A DNA stretch of 21,541 nt from Ga0077536 sp943370145 (GCA_943370145.1 CALRPY020000073.1:1-21541); one strand, 5' to 3'; counted from the first letter of the stretch, positions 8,501 to 16,967 are shown. Numbers and translations: made by a program. The notes: a model not told the origin generated them from the sequence alone.

Positions 8501-11500
8501 CGACCATCGATCGTCGGCGCAGAAGCCACTTCCGCGATCGTGGTCGACAGGTTGCGCGTGGTCGCGCTCGCCGCGGCGCCGGCGATGACGCCGCCCGCGC
8601 CGGCCGTCGCCGAGGCGGAGGTGCGATCGGCGCCGGACGCGACGACGCCGACGTTGCCGTCCACGCCGTCGCCGCCCGCCGCGAGGCTTGCCGTGGTGGT
8701 CGAGCCGGAGGTCGCGCGCGACTTGTTGGCGCCCACCGCGAGGAACCCGATGGACACACCGCTGACGCCGGCGCTGGCGTGGCCGTCCGAACTCGCGAGC
8801 AGGCTGACATCACCACCGATGTCGAGCAGCGCGCCCTCGACGATCGAGGCGAGCACGGTGGTGCCGGTGTAGGCCTCGCTTTCGCTCGCGTTGATGCCGA
8901 ACAGCAGTCCGCCGCCGGAACCACTCGCGCTGCTCGCCGCGCTCGCGAGGCCGGGCACCCGGATCTGGGAAGCGGTGAGCGTCAGCGTACCGGCGTTGAT
9001 GTCGCTGTGGGCGTCGATCAGCGCGGTGGCGAAGGAGGTCGCGCTCGCCCGCGCGAAGGACGCGCCGATGCCGCCGCCTGCCGCGATGCTGATACCGCTG
9101 CCCACCGCGCGCGTCGCCGGCGCGGAAATCGCGCTCAGCGTGAGTGCGCCGTTGCCGAGTTCGAAGAAGCTGTAACGTCCCGATTTTGCGGTCACACGCG
9201 AGGTATCGCTCGCGCGGGCGTCGGCGCCGTTGGCGGCGATCGCGAGACCGCCGGCGGCGGCCTGCACGTCCGCCGTCACGCTGCCGCGGCCCTCGGCGCT
9301 CAGGCTCGCGCCACCCGCGGTCACGCTGCTGTGCTCGGCCGCGCTGCCGTCCAGGGTTCGCGCGGTCACCGTGCTGTTCTTCGTTGAGCGCGCGACGGCG
9401 ACGCCGACGGCCGCGGCCCCCACCGCGGCGCCGACCGCATCGGTCGCGAGATCGGTGTCGTCGAGCGCGGAAATCGTCACCGTACCGGCGCGCGTCACGT
9501 CGCCGGCGAGTTCGGCTTCGACGACGTTGTCGATTTTGCCGATAGCGACCGCCGCCCCGAGGCCGACGAGGCCCGCGCCGCCGGCGAAGGCCGTGACGTC
9601 GGCCAAGCCACCGAACGGGCCGCCCGGCCCGGCGAGCGGCGCCGCTTTCGCGCTCAGCGTGAATGTGGTGTCGACGTCGATGCTGGACGCGCTGTCGGCC
9701 TCCGCCCGCACGTTCGCCCGCATGTGGGTCACACCGACCCCACCGCCCACGCCGACGCCGAGGCCGACGCCGATACCGCCGGCAAGCGTGTCGGCGATGC
9801 TGGCGTCCTGGGCGGAGACCAGCAGGCTGCCCGCGTCGACCGAGGAGTTCCGGATGCTGGCCACCGTCTCGTAAGGTCGCGCGCCGAGCACCGCCGCTTT
9901 CACTTCGTGGCTCGCGGCGCCGTTGATCTCGTCGCGCTCGTCGGCCGTCAGCGCGACCGTGTCGTCGCTGCCGGTGTCCGCGAGCCGCTCGCTCGTCGCG
10001 AGATCGTCCGCTTCCTCGAGCGTGCCGCTGCCACCCTTGTCGGCTTCCGTGAGAGCTTCCGCGTCCGGCGCGACGCCGATCAGCGTGACCGTCGCCGCAC
10101 CGCCTATGCCCGCGGTACCGCCGATGCCAGCCATCACCGCCGTCGCATCGACGTCGTTCGTGCTCAGCGCGGTCACTTCGACGGCGCCACTGCTGCGCAC
10201 CTCGCTGTCGATGAGTTCCGCCGCAACCCGGCTCTTCAGCACGTTGACGCTCGCGCCGGCGCCGACGCCGGCCGTGCCGCCAACGGCGAGCCCGCCGGCG
10301 ACGTTGTCGATGACGATGTCGCCGCGCGCGTCGATGTCGAGGCTGCCGATCTCCCGCCCGTCTTCGCCTGCATCCGTATCCGACACATAGGCTTCGACCG
10401 TGCTGGTCGCGAGGTTGACGACCGCCGTGCCGGCGATGCCGACGCCGCCGGCGCCGCTGCCGCCTATCGCGTAGGCCGTCATTTCCATCAGCCCGTGCGC
10501 GATGACGCCGACACCGTCGGTCGCCCACAGTTTCGAGCGCCCGCCCAGGCCGCCGTCGACATAGGCCCGCGTGATGCCGTCACCGATGCCGAGCGCGAAG
10601 GTGCCGGCGACGCCGGTGCCGCCGCCGAGCGCCAGCGCGCCGCCGACAAGGTGCATGCGCGCCGTCGCATCGGCCACGATGTCGATGCGGCGAGCGTCAA
10701 CCTCGCTGTCCGAGACGAAGGCTTCGGTCAGCCCGGAGAACTTCGCGACGCTGCCGGTGCCGGCCAGCGCGAAGCCACCAACCGAACCGCCGACGCCGAA
10801 GGACGAGGCCCCCATGCCGGCGAGCGCGGCGACCTCGACCTCGTCGACCGCCACGACGTCGCTGGCGACGATCGCCCCGCGGGTCGTGCGATTGAAAATG
10901 TGGGTGTCAAGCGCGGCGCCGAAGGCCGCGCCGCCGACCGAGACATTGCCGACGAAGCCGTTGCCGTAGGCCTGGTTGCCCGCAGTCACGTCCACGGCCT
11001 GCGCGTTGCCGTCGTCGACGGCGCGCTGGTTGATGTCGGCGTTGACGACCTCGGCGACAGTCGAACCCTGCACCAGGTTGACGTTCACGGCCGCGCCGGC
11101 GCCGAGCCCCTGTCCGGCGGCGACGTTCACGTCGATGTTCTCGATGTGCTGTGTCGCCGAGGCGTTGACCGCGACGCCGGTGACGTTCTTCTGCTGCTTC
11201 TTCGACTTGAGATCGAGGCCGCCGTAGCTTGCGATGTCGACGGTCTCCCCGAGATCGACGTCCTCGCTCAAGGTCCCGTCGTTCACTGCGAGCGCGTCCG
11301 CCTCGCCGTCCACGCTGCGCGCGTCGACCAGCGTCCGGCCGTGCGCCGCGTTGCCGATGCGGGCCGTCGTCGAACTGTCGATCTTGTTGACCGTGACCGA
11401 CGCGCCGACGCCGACGCCGGAGACGCCAATGCCGGCGCTGCCGGCCGCGACGGTGATGCGATCGTCCGTCTCCGCGCGCACCCCGACGTTGTGCACGCCC

Positions 11501-14500
11501 TCCACCCGGGCGGCGCCGTCGATCAGCGCGTTCGTCGTGTTGCCGATGAAATTCGTGACGACCGAGCCGGCGACGCCGACCTTGCCGCCGGCGCCGAGCC
11601 CCGCCGCGATGGCGGCGATAGAGCCTTCGCCCATCGCGTCCACTGTCACGTTGCGCGCCTTCACGTTCGCGTTCGCGCCGGTAATCTGCGCCGTCGTCTC
11701 GCCCGAGAGGCGGTTGACCGCGACCGCGACGCCGGCGCCGCCGCTCTTGCCAACGCCGACCGCACCCGCCAGCGCGCGGATGCCGCCGCGGCCGTTGGTC
11801 TCGTCGTCGGGGTCGGCGTTGGCGAAATCGCCCGCGATGCTGCGGGCCGACAGCTCGAAATCGGTGGCGGCGTCGTCATAGGCGACGTTCCGGGCGTAGG
11901 CCCTGACCGTGTTGTCGATGGTGTTGACCGCGACCGATGCACCGATGCCGGCGCCCTTGGAGGCCGCGCCAGCCGCCGCAAGCAGTTCGATCTCGGACTC
12001 GTCCTCGGCCTCGACGGTGACGCCCCCCGCCGCCTCGACGAGCCGGTCGGCCGCGCCGCCCGGCGTCGTCACGAAGGCGGTGCTGGTGTTGTCGAGCCAG
12101 GCCTCTGCGAAATTGGTGATCGCGTTGCCGGCACCGACGCCGCTGATCGTGAGCTTCTGGCTTGCGCCGAGCGAGGCGCCGATGGTGCGAATGTCGTTCT
12201 CGTTGCGGGCGAGCAGCGACAGGGCGCCCGCGGCGACGAGCTTCGCGTTGGTCGCATGAGCCCGCGTCTCGTTGCCGATCTCGTTGACGACCACCGAGGC
12301 GCCGAAGCCGCCCTTCCCGCCGAGCGTCACGGCGCCCGCGATCGCGTAGATGTCGGAGAGGTCTTCGGCGAACAGGGAGAGATCCCCGGCCTGCGTGCCG
12401 CCAGCGGTCGTGACCAGTTTCGCGCCCGTGATGTAGGCGAGCGTGGCGTTGTCGATCTCGTTGTAAGACATTGAGCCGGCCATATTGATGCCGGACTTCT
12501 GGGTCGTGCCGCTGCCGCTCGCGGTCAGCGTGCGGATGCCGCCGTCACGCGTCGCCGCGATGCGGGCGTCACCCGCCACGTCCACGGCCTGCGTGCTCGC
12601 GATGAAGGCCTCGGTGGTGCCCGCGATGTCGTTCAGCGCGAAGGATCCGGCGAGGCCGACCGAGGTGCCACCGCTGTTCGACGAACCGCGCAGGTCGGCG
12701 CTGACCGCGCCCCCGAGGGCCCAGATCTCGCTGTCGTTCGCCGCGGTGACGGACAGCGACGGCGGCACGTCACCACCACCGGCCGGCGCGACCGCGACGC
12801 CGCTGTCTATCTTCCCGCCACCGTTGAGATAGGCGCGCGTGGTGTCGTTGATGTCGTTGATCGCGACGTCGCCCGAAATGTGCAGGCCGCCGCTGCCCTG
12901 ATCGGTGCTCTTGCTCTTGTTCGACGTGGAGGAGTCGGGGGCGGAGGGCGTCTCGGTTGCGTTGGCGGCCACCGCCGCGGCGAGGGCTGCGGTCCAGATG
13001 CTGCCGGCCGCCGTCGCGTCCACGCTCACCGCGCCCCCGGCGTCGACCGAGCCGGCCTGGAGGGTCTGGGTCGCATCGAAGGTGTCGTTGCCGATCAGTG
13101 CCTGCGTGCGCCGCTCGAAGTCGTTGACCGTGACGGACGCGCCGAAGCTCAGCTTCTGGCCGCGGCCAATCGCGCCGGCGGTGTTGACCGCGAGCGCGTA
13201 GTCGTCGGCAAGCAGCGAGAGGTCGCCGGCGAGGTCTACAGTCGCGCCATCGTCGATGCGTGCGAGCGTGTCGTTGTCGACGTCGATGGAGGAGAAGCTG
13301 CCGGCAAAGCCGTACTTGCCGGCCTTGGCGCCCGCCACCGCGATCGAGACATCGATGATGTCGCTGCTCGCGGTGACCGCGAGATCGTCCGCGTCGACCA
13401 GCGCGCCCTTGTCGACCCACGCCTGGGTGGTGTTCGCGTACCACGACCCGAGCATGCTGCCGCCGACGCCCCCCTTCTCGCCACCGGTGCTGAAGAGATT
13501 GATGCCCTTTCTGCTCACCGCGTCGAGGAAGAAGTTCGCGACGCCTGAGAGGCCCACGCTGACCACCTCCGATTCGGCGGTGACGGCGACGTCGCCGGGC
13601 GCCGGGTCGCCGACCCCGAAGAAGTCCGGGTCCTGGTTGACGCGCGCGAACTCGCCGATGCTGGCCTTGGCCCAGTTGTCGTAATCGAGGAGATTGACGC
13701 TGCCGGCGAGCGCGAGGTCGCTGGCCTCGGCCGAGCTCTGCGCCCAGCTGTTGAAGAAGGTGTCGGGGATGCCGAGGTTGGAGTCGGGGATGGCTTCCAG
13801 CCAGGCCGACAGCGAGAAGGTGTCGTCCTGGATCGCCTCGAGCACCGGCCAGGTGATGACGTAGGGCGTCAGCGTGCGCGCCGCCACCGTGAGCGTGCCG
13901 CGCGCATCGACGTTGGCGGCCGCGGTCGCGCCGCCGGCGATCGTCGCGGTGGCGACGTTGTCGAAATTGCCGACGATGACGGCCGCGCTCGCCGCGTTCT
14001 TCTTGCCGCTGCTGCCGGGGTCGTCGTCGGACTGCGAGGTCTCGCTCGCGGCGCTCAGGCGCTGCTGGTCAGACGTGTCGGCGAGCACCGACAGGTCGCC
14101 CAACGCTTCAAGGTCGGCGCCCGCGCCGACCGTCGCCGACGCCTCGTTGCGGTGGTTCGCGACGACCACGGCGGCGGAGAGGCCGTTCTGGTCGACGAAG
14201 CTGTTCGAGGCACCGCTGTCGCTGCTGGTCGTTGCGCTGCTGGAGATCTTGCTTCCGATCCACTCGGCAATGGCCTGGATGAGCCCCGCCTTGTTGAGGA
14301 AGGACAGGTTGGACGGGGTCTTCGCCGTATCACCCTCGAGATATTCCTCGAAGAAGTTGTCACCGATCGTCGCGCTGGCGGCGGTCGAGTTGCCCTCGGT
14401 CGTCGCGTTCGCCGTGATGTCGAGCGCGCCGCCGGCCTCGACCGTGCCGGCGACGCTGGTCAGTGCGCGGGTGTTCGAAAGCGTGACCGCGACCGCCGCG

Positions 14501-16605
14501 CCGAGCAGGTCGTTGCCGGCGCCAGCCTCCACTTCGGTCGAGAGGTCCTTGGTGCTGCTCGAGCCGATCGAAATCTTCGCGGCAGGTCCGCCACCGCGCA
14601 CGGTCGCGCCCTCGGCGACGGTGGTCGTCGCCGTGCCATAAGCCTCGGTGACGGCGACGACCACGTCGACCGGCACCTTCGACTGCTGGGACACATCGAT
14701 CACTTTCGCCGCGATCGCGGTCTGGTTGTCGATGGACGACGTGATGTCGATCGCGCCCGGCGCGGTGACGAGCGTGCCGGTCTTCACGTCGACCGTCGCG
14801 TCCGCGGTGCTGCGGCCGTAGCCGACGGCCGCGACCGTGCCATAGGTCGAGATCGTCGCGATGGACTCCGCGGCCGCCGAGATGTCCACCGCGCCGCTGG
14901 CCTCGAGCTTCGTGTTGGCGGTGCCGTTCTCGAGCGTCACGGTCGCGTTCGACTTCGCAATGGAGAAGCCGACGAAGGGCCTGAGATCCGTCAGGAAGCG
15001 GATCGCGTCGTCGCCGAAGGCCGCGGCGTTCCAGTAGCTGTCGTTCTCGCCGGTCGCGGCATCGGTCGCGCCGTCGAACAGGAAGCCGGCGGTGGCGAGG
15101 GCATCCAGCGCGATCGTGCCGCCCTTCAGGTACGCGCCCTTCAGCGTGATTGAAGCGACGTTGCCGTCGCCGAAGGGATTGACGAAGAAGCCGGACGCGT
15201 CGGCGTCGAGCGTCACGTCACCAGCCAGCGCGGCGGTCGCGGCGTGGGCGAAGATCTCCGAGTTCTCGACCGTGATCTTCTCGGCGTCGAACAGGATGTC
15301 GCCGGCCGCGAAATTGCCGTCCGCGAAGCTGTGAATCCGGCTGCCACCGAGGATTTCGATCGTCGGCGCCGTCAGGGTGATGTTGCCGGATTTGGCGGTC
15401 GAGGCCCCGGCGCCGTTGGCGACGCGGCTCGTCACCGTCGAGTTCGTCAGGCGGATCAGGGCGTCGGCGAGGATGCTGAGATTGCCGCCACTGACGGTCA
15501 GGCCGTCGAGGCTGGCACTGGCGCCGACCGTCTGGTTGCTCAGCAGGAAGTTCACGGGGTCGATCAGGATGCTGCCCGCGCGGCCGAACACCGCGCCCGC
15601 ATCGAACTGGCCGCCGGCAAGTTCAACCGTATCCTTCGCGCTCAACTCGATGAAGCCGCCGTCACCCGACACCCCGCCACCGCGGGCCTCGAGGGCTGCG
15701 CCAGCGCCGAAGCGGGTGTTGCGACCGGCAAGGACCACGACCTCACCGGCGTTGGACCGCGCGCCGCGACCGGAGGCGCTGAGGCGCGCGGGGCCGTCGA
15801 TGCGGATGTCGCGCCCTGCCCGCACGTCGACCCTGCCCGCGTCGACGTCGTCGCGTCCTTCGGCGACGAGCGTGCCGGTGACGTCGATGTCGCTCGTGGC
15901 ATGGAGGCTGATTTCGCCCCGCTCGACGCTGACCGCATCCGCGCTGTCCAGGCCATCGACGTTGACGAGATCGCCGAAGACCGGCGTCACCGGCGACTCG
16001 GCGCGGATCTCCCCCGCCATCGCGATCTGCCCTGCCGCGATGTCGACGCCGTTCGCATTGACCCGGCCGCGGATCGACACGAGCCCGTCCGGATCGAGCG
16101 GCACGGCCCCGTCGAGCAGTTGCTGTGTCGCCGTCGGCGAAGGCTCGCCCGGCGAACTGAAGAAACCGCGCATGAATGCCTGCGTGGGCGTCACCGCATG
16201 CAGGACCCCGGTGTTGATGACGCCCGCTTCGCCGACGACGATGCCGTGCGGATTGGCGACGAACAGGTTGCCGCCGACCTTGCCGGCGCGCATGGAGTTC
16301 AGCACGCCATCGATCTGCGTGCGTTCGTCGTGCACGAGATTGAGCAGGTTCCGCGTGCCGTCGGGCAGGTGGAGATTGACGGTGCTGCCGCTACCGACGT
16401 TGAAACGGCTGAACGAGTTGAAGGCATTGACGCCGCGAACCGTCGACGTCGTGACGTCGGTGGTGCTGCCCGCCGGGCTGACGCGCGTGGCGGTATTGCC
16501 GTCGGGCAGGATCAGGGTCTGCGCGGGCAGCACGCTGCTCCAGAACAGGCTGAGCGCCGTGAATGCGGCCGTGAACCGACGCGTGCGATGCAGGCTTCGC
16601 CACAT
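2557..16605 (-). CDS. Giant TpsA exoprotein, leukotoxin LktA-family filamentous adhesin type
   Basis: A single uninterrupted frame of 4682 residues encodes the secreted partner of the TPS pair. Residues 1-29 are a signal peptide ending LPAQ. The TPS secretion domain follows, with FNSFSRFNVGSGSTVNLHLP (about 62-81) and FVANPHGIVVGEAGVIN (115-131). ANPHG stands where FHA-type proteins have NPNG. About 1100-2180 is an array of roughly 18 modules of about 55 residues resembling GASVxVNxIxNxTxAxI (see the repeat entry). Less regular beta-helix sequence runs to the C-terminus. It is broken by a hydrophobic segment (3003-3024), an alpha-helical stretch (about 3080-3140), an aromatic segment with the protein's only two cysteines (3657 and 3664), and a Tyr/Trp-rich helical insert (about 3900-4045). 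Expected role: surface adhesin or contact-dependent toxin. The family call rests on recalled N-terminal similarity; target and activity are unknown. Confidence 0.93.
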   Translation of the reverse strand: MWRSLHRTRRFTAAFTALSLFWSSVLPAQTLILPDGNTATRVSPAGSTTDVTTSTVRGVNAFNSFSRFNVGSGSTVNLHLPDGTRNLLNLVHDERTQIDGVLNSMRAGKVGGNLFVANPHGIVVGEAGVINTGVLHAVTPTQAFMRGFFSSPGEPSPTATQQLLDGAVPLDPDGLVSIRGRVNANGVDIAAGQIAMAGEIRAESPVTPVFGDLVNVDGLDSADAVSVERGEISLHATSDIDVTGTLVAEGRDDVDAGRVDVRAGRDIRIDGPARLSASGRGARSNAGEVVVLAGRNTRFGAGAALEARGGGVSGDGGFIELSAKDTVELAGGQFDAGAVFGRAGSILIDPVNFLLSNQTVGASASLDGLTVSGGNLSILADALIRLTNSTVTSRVANGAGASTAKSGNITLTAPTIEILGGSRIHSFADGNFAAGDILFDAEKITVENSEIFAHAATAALAGDVTLDADASGFFVNPFGDGNVASITLKGAYLKGGTIALDALATAGFLFDGATDAATGENDSYWNAAAFGDDAIRFLTDLRPFVGFSIAKSNATVTLENGTANTKLEASGAVDISAAAESIATISTYGTVAAVGYGRSTADATVDVKTGTLVTAPGAIDITSSIDNQTAIAAKVIDVSQQSKVPVDVVVAVTEAYGTATTTVAEGATVRGGGPAAKISIGSSSTKDLSTEVEAGAGNDLLGAAVAVTLSNTRALTSVAGTVEAGGALDITANATTEGNSTAASATIGDNFFEEYLEGDTAKTPSNLSFLNKAGLIQAIAEWIGSKISSSATTSSDSGASNSFVDQNGLSAAVVVANHRNEASATVGAGADLEALGDLSVLADTSDQQRLSAASETSQSDDDPGSSGKKNAASAAVIVGNFDNVATATIAGGATAAANVDARGTLTVAARTLTPYVITWPVLEAIQDDTFSLSAWLEAIPDSNLGIPDTFFNSWAQSSAEASDLALAGSVNLLDYDNWAKASIGEFARVNQDPDFFGVGDPAPGDVAVTAESEVVSVGLSGVANFFLDAVSRKGINLFSTGGEKGGVGGSMLGSWYANTTQAWVDKGALVDADDLAVTASSDIIDVSIAVAGAKAGKYGFAGSFSSIDVDNDTLARIDDGATVDLAGDLSLLADDYALAVNTAGAIGRGQKLSFGASVTVNDFERRTQALIGNDTFDATQTLQAGSVDAGGAVSVDATAAGSIWTAALAAAVAANATETPSAPDSSTSNKSKSTDQGSGGLHISGDVAINDINDTTRAYLNGGGKIDSGVAVAPAGGGDVPPSLSVTAANDSEIWALGGAVSADLRGSSNSGGTSVGLAGSFALNDIAGTTEAFIASTQAVDVAGDARIAATRDGGIRTLTASGSGTTQKSGINMAGSMSYNEIDNATLAYITGAKLVTTAGGTQAGDLSLFAEDLSDIYAIAGAVTLGGKGGFGASVVVNEIGNETRAHATNAKLVAAGALSLLARNENDIRTIGASLGASQKLTISGVGAGNAITNFAEAWLDNTSTAFVTTPGGAADRLVEAAGGVTVEAEDESEIELLAAAGAASKGAGIGASVAVNTIDNTVRAYARNVAYDDAATDFELSARSIAGDFANADPDDETNGRGGIRALAGAVGVGKSGGAGVAVAVNRLSGETTAQITGANANVKARNVTVDAMGEGSIAAIAAGLGAGGKVGVAGSVVTNFIGNTTNALIDGAARVEGVHNVGVRAETDDRITVAAGSAGIGVSGVGVGASVTVNKIDSSTTARIGNAAHGRTLVDARSVDGEADALAVNDGTLSEDVDLGETVDIASYGGLDLKSKKQQKNVTGVAVNASATQHIENIDVNVAAGQGLGAGAAVNVNLVQGSTVAEVVNADINQRAVDDGNAQAVDVTAGNQAYGNGFVGNVSVGGAAFGAALDTHIFNRTTRGAIVASDVVAVDEVEVAALAGMGASSFGVGGSVGGFALAGTGSVAKFSGLTEAFVSDSEVDARRIDIVADATARMHLVGGALALGGGTGVAGTFALGIGDGITRAYVDGGLGGRSKLWATDGVGVIAHGLMEMTAYAIGGSGAGGVGIAGTAVVNLATSTVEAYVSDTDAGEDGREIGSLDIDARGDIVIDNVAGGLAVGGTAGVGAGASVNVLKSRVAAELIDSEVRSSGAVEVTALSTNDVDATAVMAGIGGTAGIGGAATVTLIGVAPDAEALTEADKGGSGTLEEADDLATSERLADTGSDDTVALTADERDEINGAASHEVKAAVLGARPYETVASIRNSSVDAGSLLVSAQDASIADTLAGGIGVGLGVGVGGGVGVTHMRANVRAEADSASSIDVDTTFTLSAKAAPLAGPGGPFGGLADVTAFAGGAGLVGLGAAVAIGKIDNVVEAELAGDVTRAGTVTISALDDTDLATDAVGAAVGAAAVGVAVARSTKNSTVTARTLDGSAAEHSSVTAGGASLSAEGRGSVTADVQAAAGGLAIAANGADARASDTSRVTAKSGRYSFFELGNGALTLSAISAPATRAVGSGISIAAGGGIGASFARASATSFATALIDAHSDINAGTLTLTASQIRVPGLASAASSASGSGGGLLFGINASESEAYTGTTVLASIVEGALLDIGGDVSLLASSDGHASAGVSGVSIGFLAVGANKSRATSGSTTTASLAAGGDGVDGNVGVVASGADRTSASATAGAGGVIAGAAASATTRNLSTTIAEVASAPTIDGRLDLRAEHVANFDGDVNALSASLLGASGGAATHDVDATVRARITADADLQAGSLGLFATNIARKSTIGAFDLEAGAGGIFGGAAASNHADVSLLTYATIDEGADVTLTDAADAGGGATIAALNDFAISDRVRLDAGGAIAIARAESAVIARTLAQSGLGANALLDSAGDVLIAAGNRGVANASANAKTYGLAGAAEGLSIAEIHANSLVDIAAGARVRADGDIALTAGRDGSGRADDLRAIARTDLFNKTAFPVETDPDADALVDHASRVDIAAGGRVNAVQDITLVADRGTAFADGRGVGKDLYREILAAIASFFSNLFGGGDVSLDLRGGTSRLANTSTVRVDGEVAAGIQSRQELEFGVTGALVTQTEGVRYTTRQEDLVANLIADLQDFEELREAYAGNANAQAAYDNEILRIRRQLADLGYTADPSDPTNTIPVLEVLADFVVVDDVRARGGDIAVEAGSLLGSGVLDAPGDAAIRITNRGAANLRLGKLTIEDVGGRLSFNGATVDSNLDINRRNAAGSSAPGFASISTGGTGDEPRIDVENSFAPGAQDDGSAGRAPDIQVTDDLTNVNGTISIQNNRGSVLVIGEDFESGPRITADTVDIDAGGDFVQAYVNGLYNIGGLQNDPSAMWASVATASETGKTDRTVAGSRSGQGSIIAGNNVFISARYLNINGTVQSGIPDWGLDLDSSLAADMDAWRGGYLDALETGAALPGKLQLSGFLTDPKGTIAAFYNPESDQVELEGVRIRGGYMQLFGEILNTGGGQLNVLDGYGRIDIDNGTGRALVVNSLDTGNGIEGTLLITDTARQEPLNGVVRPVTTRYTRVGADIQRQELALVEGEEVLLRDPTVRIGTRSWDYAPVGGQRYVWTTGQNFIEQFIGTSSNTTVLGFIPAGSTSYSSYVGPTPLSGTPLREGEYTQLGAAAGSDYAYDFDRFETAGLQRTYRQEWSTCNFWFFGCVSRTYYIRDTWARGSREFHTHSVRADHAIDIDFIGYDAGTLSVASDASLQLRGLVRNSTGDVSLSSSAGSIDLVSEFGAVRGTNIALSAATGIGSQAAPIVTEALGGAVSAQTTTGDIALRTRDGDLVVSRVATGDGDAWLNADGGLLGAAGVSDPHVEARNLTLGAALGGIGTATRALGIATGADGVLNASAFGDIHLVQDTGGLAVERVASTDGDVTLTLGDGDLLDGNTHETRDTRAESELLALWNDLGLVGATAEASRQATLDAFEGQKTAEYRAYWQYRGVRELRDANDNVTGYAVDAYDPDFAYVVAAEERTQLRASGLTDPDISAYASRRTDEYHRLHDTWGATSFDPVYEYTATAAERSALAEGYKWEQNELRYALGGNIVFKTTTDTETSIEESNVVGRNVTLRALAGSVGAERAEVTIDSKTQTGLTDPQRIALAAAEADDVAIDTVNEVVRILQREDVDILASAAITIDARDRIYLGGESDLNVESVVSGGAVRIKGAHGVFDVSTGAAPAVQANGLIVEAADGDIGTAAAPLRIALATGSALTARAGGDIHIAERAGNLRVAEMFADGGVDLVAAGSILDARGAAAVAIDAVGARLASLGGSVGTANNPFTLRVRGPGVLEGGAPGGIHVTSPSSLATGALVSGSGLGLASGGDLRVGALTAGGDAVLSAGGSLLSGGAGIDLRARAIELNAARGTIGRAEDFFTIDSNGPVTALADTGLWLEEANGDLLSRRIESRSGPLLVNVLNGNARFERLGSVDTLELVLAGGSLSIGELDAQAIDLELLGEGAQLEIGSLSVADSIRILADFVDLPRVIHTGAPDTLPVDVRGNDGGLAERVRMDIESVSPVVIGALFAREAEVYSTSAVLSLLAGFIGRRGEIANPFASIAIENELRTLLPATAQLYTGNEPFFLALDGSPRLLTDAPLVNYDPRVIVNAFNTENSVLRQGLKTLAVQERVQALGLVRVPLAPQGLVGPGLLDLGGFANGEAWAGPAETGEFSIEGGAP
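10070..13320 (-). repeat. Tandem beta-helix modules inside TpsA
   Basis: About 18 diverged copies of one protein module are encoded here. Each has a Gly-rich run, then G(A/S)xxxVNxIxNxTxAxI, a short variable segment, and a VxVxAxxxxxI strand. Clear examples are GASVTVNDFERRTQALIGND (near 13120), GSFALNDIAGTTEAFI (near 12630), GASVVVNEIGNETRAH (near 12290), GASVAVNTIDNTVRAYARN (near 11920), GASVTVNKIDSSTTARIGN (near 11385) and GTAVVNLATSTVEAYVSD (near 10415). Spacing is mostly 155-190 bp (52-63 residues), with longer gaps where non-repeat sequence is inserted. Copies are diverged at DNA level, so the array looks old. Confidence 0.8.
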
Positions 16606-16902
16606 GGATGCTTCTCCTTCGCGTATGGGCCGTCGTCACTGACGGCGCGCGGGGGAGTGCACCTCCCCTCTCATGGATATCGGGATCGGTGCGCGAGACG
16701 AATCCGGGACGAGGAGGCGGAGCGAGTCGGGTCACGCCACCCAGCTGCGCGATTCACGTCTTCCGGTACATGCCCACGACGAGGGGCAAGGGAGATAAGC
16801 GGCTTCACTCTTCGGTCCAGCGCAGCATGGACTCTACAGAGCGGGAGAGGTATCGGCGATTGACTGCGATCAACGCCGGGCAAGACAGCGCGGCGAAAGT
16901 GG
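16606..16902 (-). promoter_or_regulatory. tpsA upstream region with leader hairpins
   Basis: No gene is visible between the porin stop and tpsA, so this should hold the tpsA promoter and 5' leader. Two small perfect hairpins lie just upstream of the ribosome binding site: gccgtc/gacggc at 16629-16634 and 16641-16646, and ggggag/ctcccc at 16652-16657 and 16663-16668. A third, tgccc/gggca, lies near 16770-16787. A weak sigma70-like pair on the minus strand (TGGACC, 16 bases, TATCTC, near 16797-16824) is the best promoter candidate but is not convincing. No known riboswitch pattern was recognised. Confidence 0.4.
16612..16619 (-). promoter_or_regulatory. Ribosome binding site of tpsA
   Basis: On the minus strand GAAGGAGA precedes the ATG at 16605, with AAGGAG ending 8 bases from the start codon. 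It is a strong match to the anti-Shine-Dalgarno sequence and fixes the start that gives the signal peptide. Confidence 0.75.
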
Positions 16903-16928
16903 GCGCTGCGCGAAAGGACGCGCAGCGC
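16903..16928 (-). terminator. Possible terminator hairpin after the porin gene
   Basis: A perfect 10-bp stem, gcgctgcgcg and cgcgcagcgc, encloses a 6-base loop (aaagga) about 40 bp beyond the porin stop codon. On the minus strand it is followed only by a weak T run (ccactttcgcc), so termination would be leaky or factor-assisted. It separates the porin gene from tpsA and argues for an independent tpsA promoter. Confidence 0.45.
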
Positions 16929-16967
16929 TTCGGGCGAAAGCAGCGCGACGAGCGCCGCGCGTTCCGA

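Noticed and set aside
2209..16863. Very long plus-strand open frames opposite tpsA (for example 2209-5391, 5464-9387, 9724-12474, 15244-16863)
   Set aside because: They are antisense shadows of a GC-rich gene with strong codon bias. Their products are Arg/Asp/Ala-rich low-complexity sequence with no recognisable domain, and the minus-strand frame has a signal peptide, a TPS domain and a ribosome binding site.
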